From NCBI RefSeq assembly GCF_001682855.1, contig NZ_MAQW01000001.1:1543164-1607163 (forward strand): a stretch of DNA of 64,000 nucleotides, written 5' to 3'. A program made the translations under genes and the position numbers. This DNA comes from Bacillus sp. FJAT-27264. Its GTDB lineage: Bacteria > Bacillota > Bacilli > Paenibacillales > Paenibacillaceae. Under the pieces are notes generated by a model, which worked only from the letters and a program-made list of their open reading frames with translations, did no database searches and had not been told where the DNA came from. Of the stretch, positions 44,682-53,571 are shown piece by piece (the stretch's first letter is position 1; every line of letters begins with the position of its first letter).

Positions 44682-45617
44682 TTATGCTTTTTGTTTACCA
44701 ACAGCGATCAACAACAGAATGCCGAGAATTACGGATTGATACAGTACAGATACACCCAACAAATTCAGGCCATTGCGTAAAAACACGATAATTAGCAAGC
44801 CGAGAAACGTACCCGCAAGACTCCCCCTTCCGCCAAAAATATGTGTGCCTCCTATCAGGGTAGCCGTTATTACATCAAGCTCTATATTTGTACCTGATGT
44901 CGCTTCTGCACTTGCCAGACGGGACACTAGGAAAACACCAGCCAAAGCGGAGAACAACCCACTGATCATGAACAAAATGAACCGGGTGCGAACAACAGAA
45001 ATTCCTGAATAATGGACGGTTTCCTCATTGTTGCCTATGCCGTACACATAGATGCTGAAGCGCGTCTTCTTCATTACAAAATTCGCAATCAGGAACATGA
45101 CGGCCAGGAAAATCGCATTAAAAGGAATTTCCCAGAAATATTGCTGCCCCAGAAAGTAGAAGGCATCCGGGTAACCGCTGATCGGCCTTCCTTCGTTCAG
45201 TACATACACAAGACCGCGTAGCATCACCAGCATTCCGATGGTCACAACGATAGCCTGCATGCGATGCCTGGCAATCAGGTATCCGTTAACAGCTCCGCAT
45301 GCTAGTCCAGCTAACAGCCCAATGATCACGCTGAGCCAAATGTTCAGGCCGCCTTGAAACGCAAGTCCCATACAAACAGCGGAGAAGGCCAGAATCGAGC
45401 CGACGGAGAGATCCATTGCGCCGGAGATAATAATCATAGTCATCGGGATTGCGATCAGACCGACCTCGACCATCTGATTCAGCACATTCATGAAATTGTT
45501 GAATGACAGGAAGTACGGGGATTGAATGCTGAAAAAGACGAGGATGAAGATAAACAAGAGCATCTGAACCAGCATTTTATTAGATTTGAAGTTAAAAAAT
45601 TGGGTCAGTGCACTCAT
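44682..45617 (-). CDS. CUT2 ABC permease (RbsC/YjfF type)
   Basis: A 311-residue permease with eight to ten helices. SGAMDLSVGSILAFSAV near residue 65 and GGTHIFGGRGSLAGTFLG near 252 are hallmarks of the CUT2 permeases. Its start overlaps the stop of the preceding permease gene by four bases (ATGA). The two permeases probably form a heterodimer, as in rhamnose and AI-2 importers rather than ribose, which uses one permease. Confidence 0.9.
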   Translation of the reverse strand: MSALTQFFNFKSNKMLVQMLLFIFILVFFSIQSPYFLSFNNFMNVLNQMVEVGLIAIPMTMIIISGAMDLSVGSILAFSAVCMGLAFQGGLNIWLSVIIGLLAGLACGAVNGYLIARHRMQAIVVTIGMLVMLRGLVYVLNEGRPISGYPDAFYFLGQQYFWEIPFNAIFLAVMFLIANFVMKKTRFSIYVYGIGNNEETVHYSGISVVRTRFILFMISGLFSALAGVFLVSRLASAEATSGTNIELDVITATLIGGTHIFGGRGSLAGTFLGLLIIVFLRNGLNLLGVSVLYQSVILGILLLIAVGKQKA

Positions 45618-46576
45618 ATCAGCTCGCCGCCTTTGCGTTTATTTTGTCTGACGTATTGCAGCGTATTGATGGCAATCGCTAAGATAATCAGAAACCCCGT
45701 CGTCGCATCTACCCAAAATGGAGAAACTTTAGCAATGACCAGACCGTTCTTGATAATCCCCATCAGGAGTATACCGACCGCAGTTCCAGCAATTGTGCCA
45801 GTACCGCCGAAGATGCTTCCCCCGCCGATCAAGACCGCCGCCATCACTTCAAAGGATAGATTGCTGCCTGCCGTTGAGGCCTGAACACTGCCCACCTTGG
45901 AGGCAAAAATCACTGCCGCGATACCCACAAGCATTCCACTGAATACGTAGACCATAAATTTGGTTCTCGGTATACTTACTCCGGCCAGCTTAGCCGCGGC
46001 TTTATTACCGCCAATCGCATAGATCCTGCGGCCAAAGCGGGTGAATTTTAGAAGAAAGATAAAACCGATGATGAGGATTACAGTAACGATTAACGGAAAG
46101 GATATGCCCAGAACCTGACCTTGTCCGAAGAACTGGAATCCTGGCGGAAAATTAGTCATCCATGTTCCGCCGCTGATGCCAACGGCCAGCCCCCGAAAGA
46201 TATACATCGAAGCCAAGGTAACAATAATGTCCGGGATGTTCAGCACAGCAATGAAATAGCCGTTAAACATACCGCACAGAATCCCTATTCCAATGCCGAG
46301 CAAGGAAGCGAGCCAAGGTGACATCCCATGACTGAGGAACAGCCCCACAGAAGTGGCGGTCAGTGCCAGCACCGAGCCTACGGACAAGTCGATGCCGCCC
46401 AGCAGAATCACCATAGTCATTCCAATGGCAACAATTGCGCTTGAAGTATTCTGATCCAAGATCAGCTTCGCATTATCCAGTTGAAGAAATTCCGGGGAGA
46501 TAATCGTAAACAGGATGCCTATCAACAGTGTGAACAAGATGATCGGTGCTTCGTGGACGTTCAATAGACGCTTCAT
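45614..46576 (-). CDS. CUT2 ABC permease (RbsC type)
   Basis: A 320-residue permease with the same landmarks: LGGIDLSVGSVLALTAT and GGGSIFGGTGTIAGTAVG. It is coupled to the ATPase gene upstream and to the second permease gene downstream, both by 4-base overlaps. The C-terminal tail (RQNKRKGG) is basic and cytoplasmic. Confidence 0.9.
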   Translation of the reverse strand: MKRLLNVHEAPIILFTLLIGILFTIISPEFLQLDNAKLILDQNTSSAIVAIGMTMVILLGGIDLSVGSVLALTATSVGLFLSHGMSPWLASLLGIGIGILCGMFNGYFIAVLNIPDIIVTLASMYIFRGLAVGISGGTWMTNFPPGFQFFGQGQVLGISFPLIVTVILIIGFIFLLKFTRFGRRIYAIGGNKAAAKLAGVSIPRTKFMVYVFSGMLVGIAAVIFASKVGSVQASTAGSNLSFEVMAAVLIGGGSIFGGTGTIAGTAVGILLMGIIKNGLVIAKVSPFWVDATTGFLIILAIAINTLQYVRQNKRKGGELI

Positions 46577-48087
46577 ATGACATCTCCTCCCGTGGTCCGC
46601 GGATTGGAGGCTCGCTTCAGCAATTGCTCCTGATCCGCCTCCCCTCGTCCGAATTCATGGACAATCTCTCCCTTATGCAGCACCAGGATTCGATCACTGA
46701 GGCCGATGACTTCCGGCATCTCTGATGAAATAAGCAATATGCTTAAGCCCTTTAAGGCCAACTGATGAATAATGTTATAGATTTCAGCCTTGGCCCCCAC
46801 ATCCACACCACGTGTAGGTTCTTCGAGAATGAGGATTTCCGGCTCTGCAGCCAACCACTTGCCGATAACTACCTTCTGCTGATTGCCACCGCTTAGAAAA
46901 TCGACACTTTGCAGATCACTCGGTGCCTTAATATGCAGTTGCTCCATGTAGGAGCTGCTCATCTTTTTAATCCGATCCTGATCCAGAATCAAACCCTTTG
47001 AGAGCTCGGGCAGGATGGGCATCGCTAAATTTTGCCGGATCGACATCGGTTTAATAATTCCTTGGCGGTGACGATCTGGCGGAACATAAGCAATTCTTTT
47101 AGCTTTCGCTTCATTGGGGGTATTAATTTGTACTTGAACACCATTGATCTCGATTGCCCCTGTTCCCTTCACTAATCCGAAGAGTCGCTCTGCTACGGTG
47201 TGGGAGCCGGAACCCGGTATCCCAAAAAGGCCGAGAATCTCACCTTTTTTCAAATTGAAAGAAATAGAATGCGCGGAATCGAGAGACAACTGCTTCACCT
47301 GAAGCACAATCTCTTCACGTGGCTCTACGGTTCGCACAGGATATAATTGAGCGACCTCTTTGCCGACCATCATCTGAATCAGGCTTTGCTCAGTCACCTC
47401 TTCAATCTTGTGTGTAGCGATTTTCTTCCCGTCTCTTAATACCGTCACTTTATCTGCGATTTCGAATATTTCCTTCATTCGGTGCGAAACATAGACGATA
47501 GCCACACCCTGCTCCTTAAGCCGCTTTACCACATCAAACATCTTTTGCACTTCATTCTCCGGCAGCGCAGCGGATGGCTCGTCCATGATCAGAACATCAG
47601 CCTGAAAGGATAAGGCCTTGGCAATTTCGATGACCTGCTGGCTGTGAACCCCTAGATGCCGTACTTCCTTACGAACATCAATCCCTCTACCACCAATAGA
47701 ATCGACCAGTTTCTGGGCTTCACTATATAATCTTGACCACTGAATTCTTCCGAATCGCCCCACCACTTCCGGACGGTCAATATAAATGTTCTCTGCCGCA
47801 GACAAATTGGGAAACAGATTGAATTCCTGATGAATGATAGATACACCTTGATGCTGCGCATCGAGAGGATTACGAAAGACGACCTCTTGTCCTTTCAGCC
47901 GGATAATCCCCTTGGTAGGTGCATACACACCGGATAATATTTTCATTAAAGTGGATTTACCGGCCCCATTCTCTCCCATCAAAGCATGAATCTCTCCAGG
48001 ATAAAGCTCGAAATCGACGTCTTCCAAAGCTTTTACACCCGGAAACTCCTTGCTGATCCCCTCCATCGATAAGATCGGACGTTCCAT
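46573..48087 (-). CDS. CUT2 ABC ATPase with two nucleotide-binding domains (RbsA type)
   Basis: A 504-residue tandem ATPase. The first domain has GENGAGKST and Walker B VLIMDEPSAAL with a weak signature (LGVHSQQ); the second has a degenerate Walker A without Lys (GIPGSGSHT) but an intact signature LSGGNQQK and ILILEEPTRGVDVG. This asymmetry is normal for RbsA/MglA proteins. GGGAGGG lies upstream of the ATG. A 198-bp gap without gene or terminator separates it from ribokinase. Confidence 0.92.
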   Translation of the reverse strand: MERPILSMEGISKEFPGVKALEDVDFELYPGEIHALMGENGAGKSTLMKILSGVYAPTKGIIRLKGQEVVFRNPLDAQHQGVSIIHQEFNLFPNLSAAENIYIDRPEVVGRFGRIQWSRLYSEAQKLVDSIGGRGIDVRKEVRHLGVHSQQVIEIAKALSFQADVLIMDEPSAALPENEVQKMFDVVKRLKEQGVAIVYVSHRMKEIFEIADKVTVLRDGKKIATHKIEEVTEQSLIQMMVGKEVAQLYPVRTVEPREEIVLQVKQLSLDSAHSISFNLKKGEILGLFGIPGSGSHTVAERLFGLVKGTGAIEINGVQVQINTPNEAKAKRIAYVPPDRHRQGIIKPMSIRQNLAMPILPELSKGLILDQDRIKKMSSSYMEQLHIKAPSDLQSVDFLSGGNQQKVVIGKWLAAEPEILILEEPTRGVDVGAKAEIYNIIHQLALKGLSILLISSEMPEVIGLSDRILVLHKGEIVHEFGRGEADQEQLLKRASNPRTTGGDVI

Positions 48088-48285
48088 CGTTAACCCTCCC
48101 TTTTCAGACTGTTACGGCTGGCTGACTAGTGACAAATGTGTAATTCACGCGCACTTTAACGAGACTCAGCTTTAAATCAACAAAGTCAAGTGATACAACA
48201 ACGCCCTTCAAAAAAGCACTTCGGAATCTATTCCAATGATGCCCTTCCGCATTCCATTTCACACAGTAGATCATCTGAATCTTAC

Positions 48286-49212
48286 TTATCCTAAACTGCT
48301 CTTTCTTTTCCCCATAAATTCAAGGACCTGCGCTTCTTCAGGAATAGAACTTTGAGCGCCAGGAGCCGATACCGTCAATGCGGAGGCAGCAGTAGCATAA
48401 TTCAAGCTGTACTCCACCCCTTCACCCGTTAAATATTTGGATACGAAAGCTCCTATAAAAGTGTCCCCGGCCGCTGTGGTATCCACCACCTCCACCTGAT
48501 ACGCAGGCGTAGAGATCATTAAGCCGCTGGAGTCGATATAGAATGATCCTTTGCTGCCAAGCGTGATAATGACACCCTGAACCCCATGCTCCATAATTCG
48601 TTCAGCTGCTTCACGCGCTTTGGCGACATCGTCCAGCTCCACCCCACTCAGGACTTCCGCCTCAATCTCATTCAAGATCAAGAAATCAATGAACTTCAAA
48701 TCGTCTACTTCAAAACCTAGCACGGGTGCCGGGTTCGCAAACACCGTTGTTCCGGCTACCTTAGCCAGTCCCAGCACAGCCCGGTTGGTCTCTCTCGGGA
48801 TTTCATTCTGTAGCAACACAGCATCATATTCCGAAAGCTCAAGGCCTTGAACATCCTGCTCACTATACGAGGCATTTGCTCCTGCTGACAGAATAATACT
48901 ATTCTCTCCCAGATGATCTACCGTAATGATGGCCATCCCCGTCATTAGAGACTTGCGTAATACCCCTTCCATATCGATCCTGTCTACGGATAATTTATGG
49001 TGAATGTCTTGTCCAAAAAAATCATCACCCAGACCGCCTGCCATGGCCACTGTGGCTCCAGAGCGAGACGCCGCAACGGCTTGATTCGCTCCTTTACCAC
49101 CTACAAAAAACTGAGTTGCTTGGCCTTGAATCGTCTCACCAGGAATCGGATGACGCTGTACTTGGGTTACAATGTCCATATTCATGCTGCCAACCACCAA
49201 GACCTTTGCCAT
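48286..49212 (-). CDS. rbsK: ribokinase
   Basis: A 308-residue PfkB-family kinase. Start GSMNMDIVTQVQRHPIPGET and GGKGANQAVAASRSGA match ribokinase; AAGDTFIGAFVSKYL contains the catalytic Asp and anion hole. GGAGGAGG precedes the ATG. It converts ribose, or a closely related pentose, to the 5-phosphate. It follows the LacI gene by 15 bp. Its presence suggests that the imported compound yields ribose or a ribose-like sugar. Confidence 0.9.
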   Translation of the reverse strand: MAKVLVVGSMNMDIVTQVQRHPIPGETIQGQATQFFVGGKGANQAVAASRSGATVAMAGGLGDDFFGQDIHHKLSVDRIDMEGVLRKSLMTGMAIITVDHLGENSIILSAGANASYSEQDVQGLELSEYDAVLLQNEIPRETNRAVLGLAKVAGTTVFANPAPVLGFEVDDLKFIDFLILNEIEAEVLSGVELDDVAKAREAAERIMEHGVQGVIITLGSKGSFYIDSSGLMISTPAYQVEVVDTTAAGDTFIGAFVSKYLTGEGVEYSLNYATAASALTVSAPGAQSSIPEEAQVLEFMGKRKSSLG

Positions 49213-49227
49213 GTCCTCCTCCTTCGA

Positions 49228-50253
49228 CTAATTCATTTTTTTGACGGAGCCGTATTTCATTAGTTCGACATCCAGTATGACTTTCTTGGGGTTCGTCTCA
49301 TCCGTATTTTTATCTCTAATTCGCTTAATCAGCATCTCCGCAGCTTGCGTTCCCATTTCACGCGTAGGTCTGCGAACAACCGTTACCTTCGGTTTCACAA
49401 ATTCGGCCAGTTCATTCTCATCGAACCCGATTAATGAAATGTCTTCCCCGATCTCCAGATTCAAATCCCGAATCGCCTTGATGGCTCCCTGACAGATCAA
49501 GTTGTTAGCTGCGAAAATCGCTGTCGGAGGAACCTCAGCTTGCATTAATTCAAGGGTAGATTGATAGCCGCTATCCTCCAGCCAGCTCCCTTGCTTATGA
49601 TACTTAGGATCAGGACTAACCCCACCTTCAACCATGGCCCGCTGATATCCCCAATAACGATCCTTACCATCATTAAAGTCATGCTTCCCGTCTATAATGG
49701 CAATGCGTGTGTGACCATACTCTAGAAAATGCTTGGTAGCTTCATAAGCGCCGCGATAGTTATCAATCATGACACCATCATGACCGCTATTATCGATGTA
49801 CCGATCCACCAGAATCGTTGGCTTGCGAATGGTCTGGTAGAAATCTGCTGTCTTATGAGTACCAATTAAGATAAAGCCATCGGCATTTTTACCAAGAAAA
49901 CTCTCGAAATAGGTGGATTCTTCAGCTTCCTCGCCATTTGTAGATACAACAAGGGTGACAAAGCCTGCTTTCTTCGCTACTTCTACCGTTCCACCTATCA
50001 CTGCCGTGTAGAAAGGATTTTGAATCTCCGGCACAACTACCGCCAGCATGTTCGTTTTTTTATTAACCATCGATGCCGCTATCGTGTTCGGCACGAAGTT
50101 TAACTCATCGATTACTTTCAATACTTTTTTTCGTGTAGCCTCACTTACCCGGTCCAGTCCATTGATTACCCGAGATACAGTAGCAACAGATACATTGGCC
50201 GTTTTTGCCACATCTTTAATCGTTATGTCTCTTTTCGTGACAATCACTTCCAT
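49228..50253 (-). CDS. LacI-family transcriptional regulator of the CUT2 operon
   Basis: A 341-residue LacI repressor. The HTH reads TIKDVAKTANVSVATVSRVI with hinge NFVPNTIAASMVNKKTNM, followed by the sugar-binding core (VVVPEIQNPFYTAVIGGTVE). GAGGTAAAGA precedes the ATG. First gene of the operon. Two similar operator-like sites lie upstream, so it probably controls its own transcription and that of the importer in response to the sugar. Confidence 0.9.
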   Translation of the reverse strand: MEVIVTKRDITIKDVAKTANVSVATVSRVINGLDRVSEATRKKVLKVIDELNFVPNTIAASMVNKKTNMLAVVVPEIQNPFYTAVIGGTVEVAKKAGFVTLVVSTNGEEAEESTYFESFLGKNADGFILIGTHKTADFYQTIRKPTILVDRYIDNSGHDGVMIDNYRGAYEATKHFLEYGHTRIAIIDGKHDFNDGKDRYWGYQRAMVEGGVSPDPKYHKQGSWLEDSGYQSTLELMQAEVPPTAIFAANNLICQGAIKAIRDLNLEIGEDISLIGFDENELAEFVKPKVTVVRRPTREMGTQAAEMLIKRIRDKNTDETNPKKVILDVELMKYGSVKKMN

Positions 50254-50268
50254 TCTTTACCTCTATGT

Positions 50269-50288
50269 TTGTCATAACGTTTTTACAA
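50269..50288 (-). promoter_or_regulatory. LacI-type operator, proximal copy
   Basis: The minus strand reads TTGTAAAAACGTTATGACAA, 16 bases before the LacI start. It shares the frame TTGYAAAAACGTTWNNRCAA with a second copy at 50337-50356 on the opposite strand. The central AACGTT and outer TTG/CAA are symmetric, as in LacI-family sites. Confidence 0.55.
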
Positions 50289-50336
50289 CCTTTATACCTT
50301 TTATAATGTGAGACTATTTAACAATAATCTGTTATT

Positions 50337-50356
50337 TTGCAAAAACGTTTACGCAA
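50337..50356 (+). promoter_or_regulatory. LacI-type operator, distal copy
   Basis: TTGCAAAAACGTTTACGCAA, inverted relative to the proximal copy with centres 68 bases apart. Two spaced sites allow looping or cooperative repression. The AT-rich 50357-50540 beyond it holds no gene or clear signal. Confidence 0.55.
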
Positions 50357-50540
50357 TTTCTAATCTCATTCTAGTACATGTTAGATAAGTTATCAATATA
50401 TTTTTAAAAATTTAAAAAATAAAGATTTTCCTCTCATAAACATAACACAAAAGAGTATATTCAATATAACTCGTATTCAAACAAAAGAAATGATCGAATT
50501 TATGTTAGTTTATATGACGTAACTTCAATGCGATCCACGC

Positions 50541-50598
50541 AAAAAAACCTCGAAAGACTGGCCTCACATCTTACGACATGGAAGTAGCCTTTCAAGGT
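50541..50598 (-). terminator. intrinsic terminator of the LysR gene
   Basis: On the minus strand, ACCTTGAAAG pairs with CTTTCGAGGT across a 29-base partly folded loop and is followed by seven T residues. It begins 15 bases after the LysR stop. Confidence 0.7.
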
Positions 50599-50612
50599 GT
50601 TATTATTGACTT

Positions 50613-51512
50613 CTACAGATTGCTATTCCCCAAAAATGTATCCTTGCTTAAGTTTATAAAGGCTTCAATCGCAGGCGAGATCCACTTCTCTTCATGCCAG
50701 AACATTCGGGTTGCGAAGGATACGGCGGTCAAATCCCAAGCCAACGGAACCAATTCTCCCCGCTTCACTTCTTCGACCACGGCCATTTCAGGCAATATGG
50801 CGATGCCCATTCCTATTTTCACACACTGCTTGATTGCTTCTGCGCTGTTAAACTCTAATTCCGTAACTCCTCTCATGCCCTTCTGCGACAGGCTTCGCTC
50901 AAAAAATGTGCGATAGGAACAGCCCTTCTCTGTCTGCAAAAAGGTCTCACCCTTAAAATCTTCAGCAGTCAATGTCGTACGTGCTGCCAAGGGATGATCG
51001 GGCGCCGCCAGGACATAGAAGGATTCATCCAGCAACTTTTCTCCACAAAATCCGGTCTCACCCTTGTCCTCATCCAGCATAAAAATAATATCCGCGTCCC
51101 CTTCCCGCAAACTCTGTTTGAGGTTATCATCGGAAAGTGCGCGGAACATTAGGCGAATTCCAGGATAACGCAAGCGAAAGCGTCGTAATACATCCGGCAA
51201 CCGGTACGTACACAACGTTTCATCTGCACTTATGACCAACGTCCCTGTCATCTCGCCAGATTGTCTGACCACTTGTTCTGCTTCTTCAAGCTCCCTTAAT
51301 ATATTGTCAACGTATCCGAGGAACCGTCTCCCCGCATCGGTTAATATTACTTTCTTCCCCAGCCTGTCCACCAGCTTGACCCCCAGTTCCTCCTCCAAAG
51401 CCTTCATCTGCATTGTAACCGTTGACGGGACGTAGTTCTGCACTTCTGCAGCACGGCTAAAGTTGAGTGTAGAAGCAAGGGTATGAAAGGTCTTGAGTTG
51501 GCGCAATTCCAC
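50613..51512 (-). CDS. LysR-family transcriptional regulator
   Basis: A 299-residue LysR protein. The winged HTH reads VELRQLKTFHTLASTLNF with recognition region NYVPSTVTMQMKALEEELG. The frame is open to 51575, but the GTG at 51512 gives the typical LysR N-terminus. An ATG four codons earlier is too close to AAGG. It is divergent from the MetX-like hydrolase gene, with palindromes between the two starts, so control of that gene is likely. The effector is unknown. Confidence 0.85.
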   Translation of the reverse strand: MELRQLKTFHTLASTLNFSRAAEVQNYVPSTVTMQMKALEEELGVKLVDRLGKKVILTDAGRRFLGYVDNILRELEEAEQVVRQSGEMTGTLVISADETLCTYRLPDVLRRFRLRYPGIRLMFRALSDDNLKQSLREGDADIIFMLDEDKGETGFCGEKLLDESFYVLAAPDHPLAARTTLTAEDFKGETFLQTEKGCSYRTFFERSLSQKGMRGVTELEFNSAEAIKQCVKIGMGIAILPEMAVVEEVKRGELVPLAWDLTAVSFATRMFWHEEKWISPAIEAFINLSKDTFLGNSNL

Positions 51513-51542
51513 AGTACATCCCATCCTTAATTCAAAATAATT

Positions 51543-51560
51543 GAATGTTTCATTCATGAA
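51543..51560. promoter_or_regulatory. overlapping palindromes between LysR and hydrolase genes
   Basis: GAATG-TTT-CATTC (51543-51555) overlaps TTCAT-TC-ATGAA (51549-51560), which also fits T-N11-A starting at 51548. Position between divergent starts fits a LysR-controlled site. Confidence 0.4.
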
Positions 51561-51648
51561 CGTTTCCTTGAACAAACAATAACACCAACGTAGAGTGGTG
51601 ACAAGTAAGACAGTTCATCTTGCATTTACGAAAAAGGAGATTGTTACG

Positions 51649-52659
51649 ATGAGAGATTACGAAATCTATGAACTGGGGGATGTTCTGCTGCAATCCGGTG
51701 TCATCCTGCCAAATGCCATTCTTGCCTATAAAACTTACGGAACACTGAATACGGCAAAAGATAATGTCATTGTCTACCCCACCTGGTTTGCAGGTCTGCA
51801 TACCGATAATGAATGGTTAATTGGACCTGGCAAGGCGTTGGACCCGGAAAAGTATTTTATCATCATTCCGAACATGCTGGGTAATGGATTATCCTCCTCG
51901 CCAAGCAATACGGCTCCGCCCTATGATCGTGGGAACTTCCCGGTGGTGACGATTTATGATAACGTGCGTCTGCAGCATCAACTGGTGACCAAGAAGTTTG
52001 GGATTAGCAAAATCTCCCTCGTCGTCGGCTGGTCACTCGGAGCCGTTCAAACCTTCCAGTGGGGAGCCAGCTATCCCGATATGGTAAAACGCATTGCCCC
52101 ATTCGGTGGTACGGCTCAGACAAGGCCACATGCACAGATTGTATTTGCAAGCATGATCGCTGCACTTCAAGCGGATTCTGCCTGGGAGAATGGGTTTTAT
52201 AAACAGCAGCCTACGGCGGGATTAGCCGCAATGGGGCGGGTCTATGCACCCTGGGGCTTTTCCCAGGCTTACTATCTGGAGCAGCTCTATCAGCAAGACG
52301 GTTACCACACTCTCGAGGATTATCTTGTGAACTACTGGGATCAAGTGTTTCTGACTTTCGACGCCAATGACCTGATCACCATGTTACGCACCGGAATCAG
52401 CGGCGATATCAGCGCAAACCAGGCGTATAACGGCGATTTCGAACTTGCATTACGAAGCATTCCAGCCTGTGCGCTAGTCATGCCGGGAAGTACAGACCTG
52501 TTCTTTCCTCCCCAGGATAACAACTATGAGGCACAATGTATGCCGTATGCACGCTTCCTCCCGATTGACTCGAAATGGGGGCATTGCGCAGGCATTGGGC
52601 AGCATGAACCCGATTCCGAATTTATAGATCAACAGCTGAAGATTTTGTTAGGTGAATGA
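51649..52659 (+). CDS. alpha/beta hydrolase of the homoserine O-acetyltransferase (MetX)-like family
   Basis: A 336-residue alpha/beta hydrolase. Nucleophile elbow GWSLGAVQ places Ser129; an oxyanion region NMLGNGLSSSPSNT, Asp in GSTDLFF and His in WGHCAGIG complete the expected triad. The pattern is that of MetX-like acyltransferases, but the elbow differs from the GGSxGGMQ of true homoserine acetyltransferases, so another acyl substrate or simple hydrolysis is likely. The ATG at 51649 has AAGGAG nine bases upstream, preferred over the frame start at 51595. Confidence 0.8.
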   Translation: MRDYEIYELGDVLLQSGVILPNAILAYKTYGTLNTAKDNVIVYPTWFAGLHTDNEWLIGPGKALDPEKYFIIIPNMLGNGLSSSPSNTAPPYDRGNFPVVTIYDNVRLQHQLVTKKFGISKISLVVGWSLGAVQTFQWGASYPDMVKRIAPFGGTAQTRPHAQIVFASMIAALQADSAWENGFYKQQPTAGLAAMGRVYAPWGFSQAYYLEQLYQQDGYHTLEDYLVNYWDQVFLTFDANDLITMLRTGISGDISANQAYNGDFELALRSIPACALVMPGSTDLFFPPQDNNYEAQCMPYARFLPIDSKWGHCAGIGQHEPDSEFIDQQLKILLGE

Positions 52660-52679
52660 TTTTAACGCACAGTGAATAA

Positions 52680-52919
52680 TTGAAGGTGGAGCGAATCCCA
52701 TTGAAAAATAATACGATCATCTATATCCTGGCATTTTCGTTAAGTGTGAATACTTCCTTCATCCAGTTAGGTTTTTCATTAGGATCTGGATTGGGTGGCC
52801 TAGTCATCAGTAATACCTCTGTTCTGTACTTAAATTGGCTCAGGCTTGCTGCTGTAAGCATGGCTCTACTGCTTGCGATCTGGCTGTTCAGAAATAAAAG
52901 TGTCCCCGGCACGCTATAA
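52680..52919 (+). pseudogene. internally deleted MFS transporter relic
   Basis: A GGTGGAG site nine bases before TTG at 52701 leads into LKNNTIIYILAFSLSV, which looks like the very start of an MFS drug/sugar exporter. The next residues, NTSFIQLGFSLGSGLGGLVI, look like the family's penultimate helices, and the frame ends like an MFS C-terminus (ALLLAIWLFRNK). About 300 residues that should lie between are missing while the frame is kept. Only two or three helices remain, so function is unlikely. It follows the hydrolase gene by about 40 bp. Confidence 0.55.
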
Positions 52920-52952
52920 AAAAACTGCCCCGCGCTTTTCAGCGCGGGACAG
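52918..52952 (-). terminator. intrinsic terminator overlapping the TetR 3' end
   Basis: CTGTCCCGCGCT and AGCGCGGGGCAG (minus strand) form a strong stem with a 4-base loop, followed by seven T residues. The first arm includes the last TetR codons and stop. It may also stop rightward transcripts from the MFS relic. Confidence 0.85.
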
Positions 52953-53529
52953 CTCTTATCGAATCAATACTATAATCAAGAATTGCTCTGATTTCTTCTT
53001 GTGAACTGCTAGTTTTATTCAATACCCGGATCCCATGTTGAGTAGTTGCTAAATTTTTAGCGATAAGGCTGGCTGGAAAATGAGATGTGATTTCTCCTGC
53101 TTGTTGCCCCCGAATAATTACTTCTTCAAGTAACTTCTCCGAGTCTTTAAATAGTGCATCAATTTCCACTGAAGCCTCAGCATCCTCTGTGCCTAGCTCC
53201 AGAGCCATGTTCACGATAAAACAACCTTTCGGACAAGTGTCGTCACTGAGCTCCAGCAAATTTATTTTCCATAATTCTAATGTCTTTAACGCCGATGGTT
53301 CTTGATTCAACAATTCTTGAATGGAAGTCATAGCTTGCATTCGATACAGACGAAGCGCCTTTATAAACAAAGCATGTTTATCGCCATAAGCCCCGTATAG
53401 GCTTTGCTTCTTCAAATTGCTAACTGCCACCAAATCCGCCAGGGAAGTGCCTTTATAGCCCTTCTCCCAAAATGTCAGCATTAATTGATGCAATACTTTA
53501 TCATAGTCAAACTCTCTAGGTCTACTCAT
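52939..53529 (-). CDS. TetR-family regulator, probable repressor of the flavoenzyme gene
   Basis: A 196-residue TetR protein starting MSRPREFDYDKVLHQLM, with HTH segment SLADLVAVSNLKKQSLYGAY. The C-terminal domain has CPKGCFIVNMALEL, with two cysteines three residues apart that could sense electrophiles. It is the second gene after the OYE-type flavoenzyme (42-bp gap). The arrangement resembles the NemR-NemA pair of enteric bacteria, though gene order is reversed. Paired operators upstream of the flavoenzyme are its likely targets. Confidence 0.85.
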   Translation of the reverse strand: MSRPREFDYDKVLHQLMLTFWEKGYKGTSLADLVAVSNLKKQSLYGAYGDKHALFIKALRLYRMQAMTSIQELLNQEPSALKTLELWKINLLELSDDTCPKGCFIVNMALELGTEDAEASVEIDALFKDSEKLLEEVIIRGQQAGEITSHFPASLIAKNLATTQHGIRVLNKTSSSQEEIRAILDYSIDSIRAVPR

Positions 53530-53571
53530 ACACTGATCATATCCACTTATAGATTATTGTGTCAATAGCGC

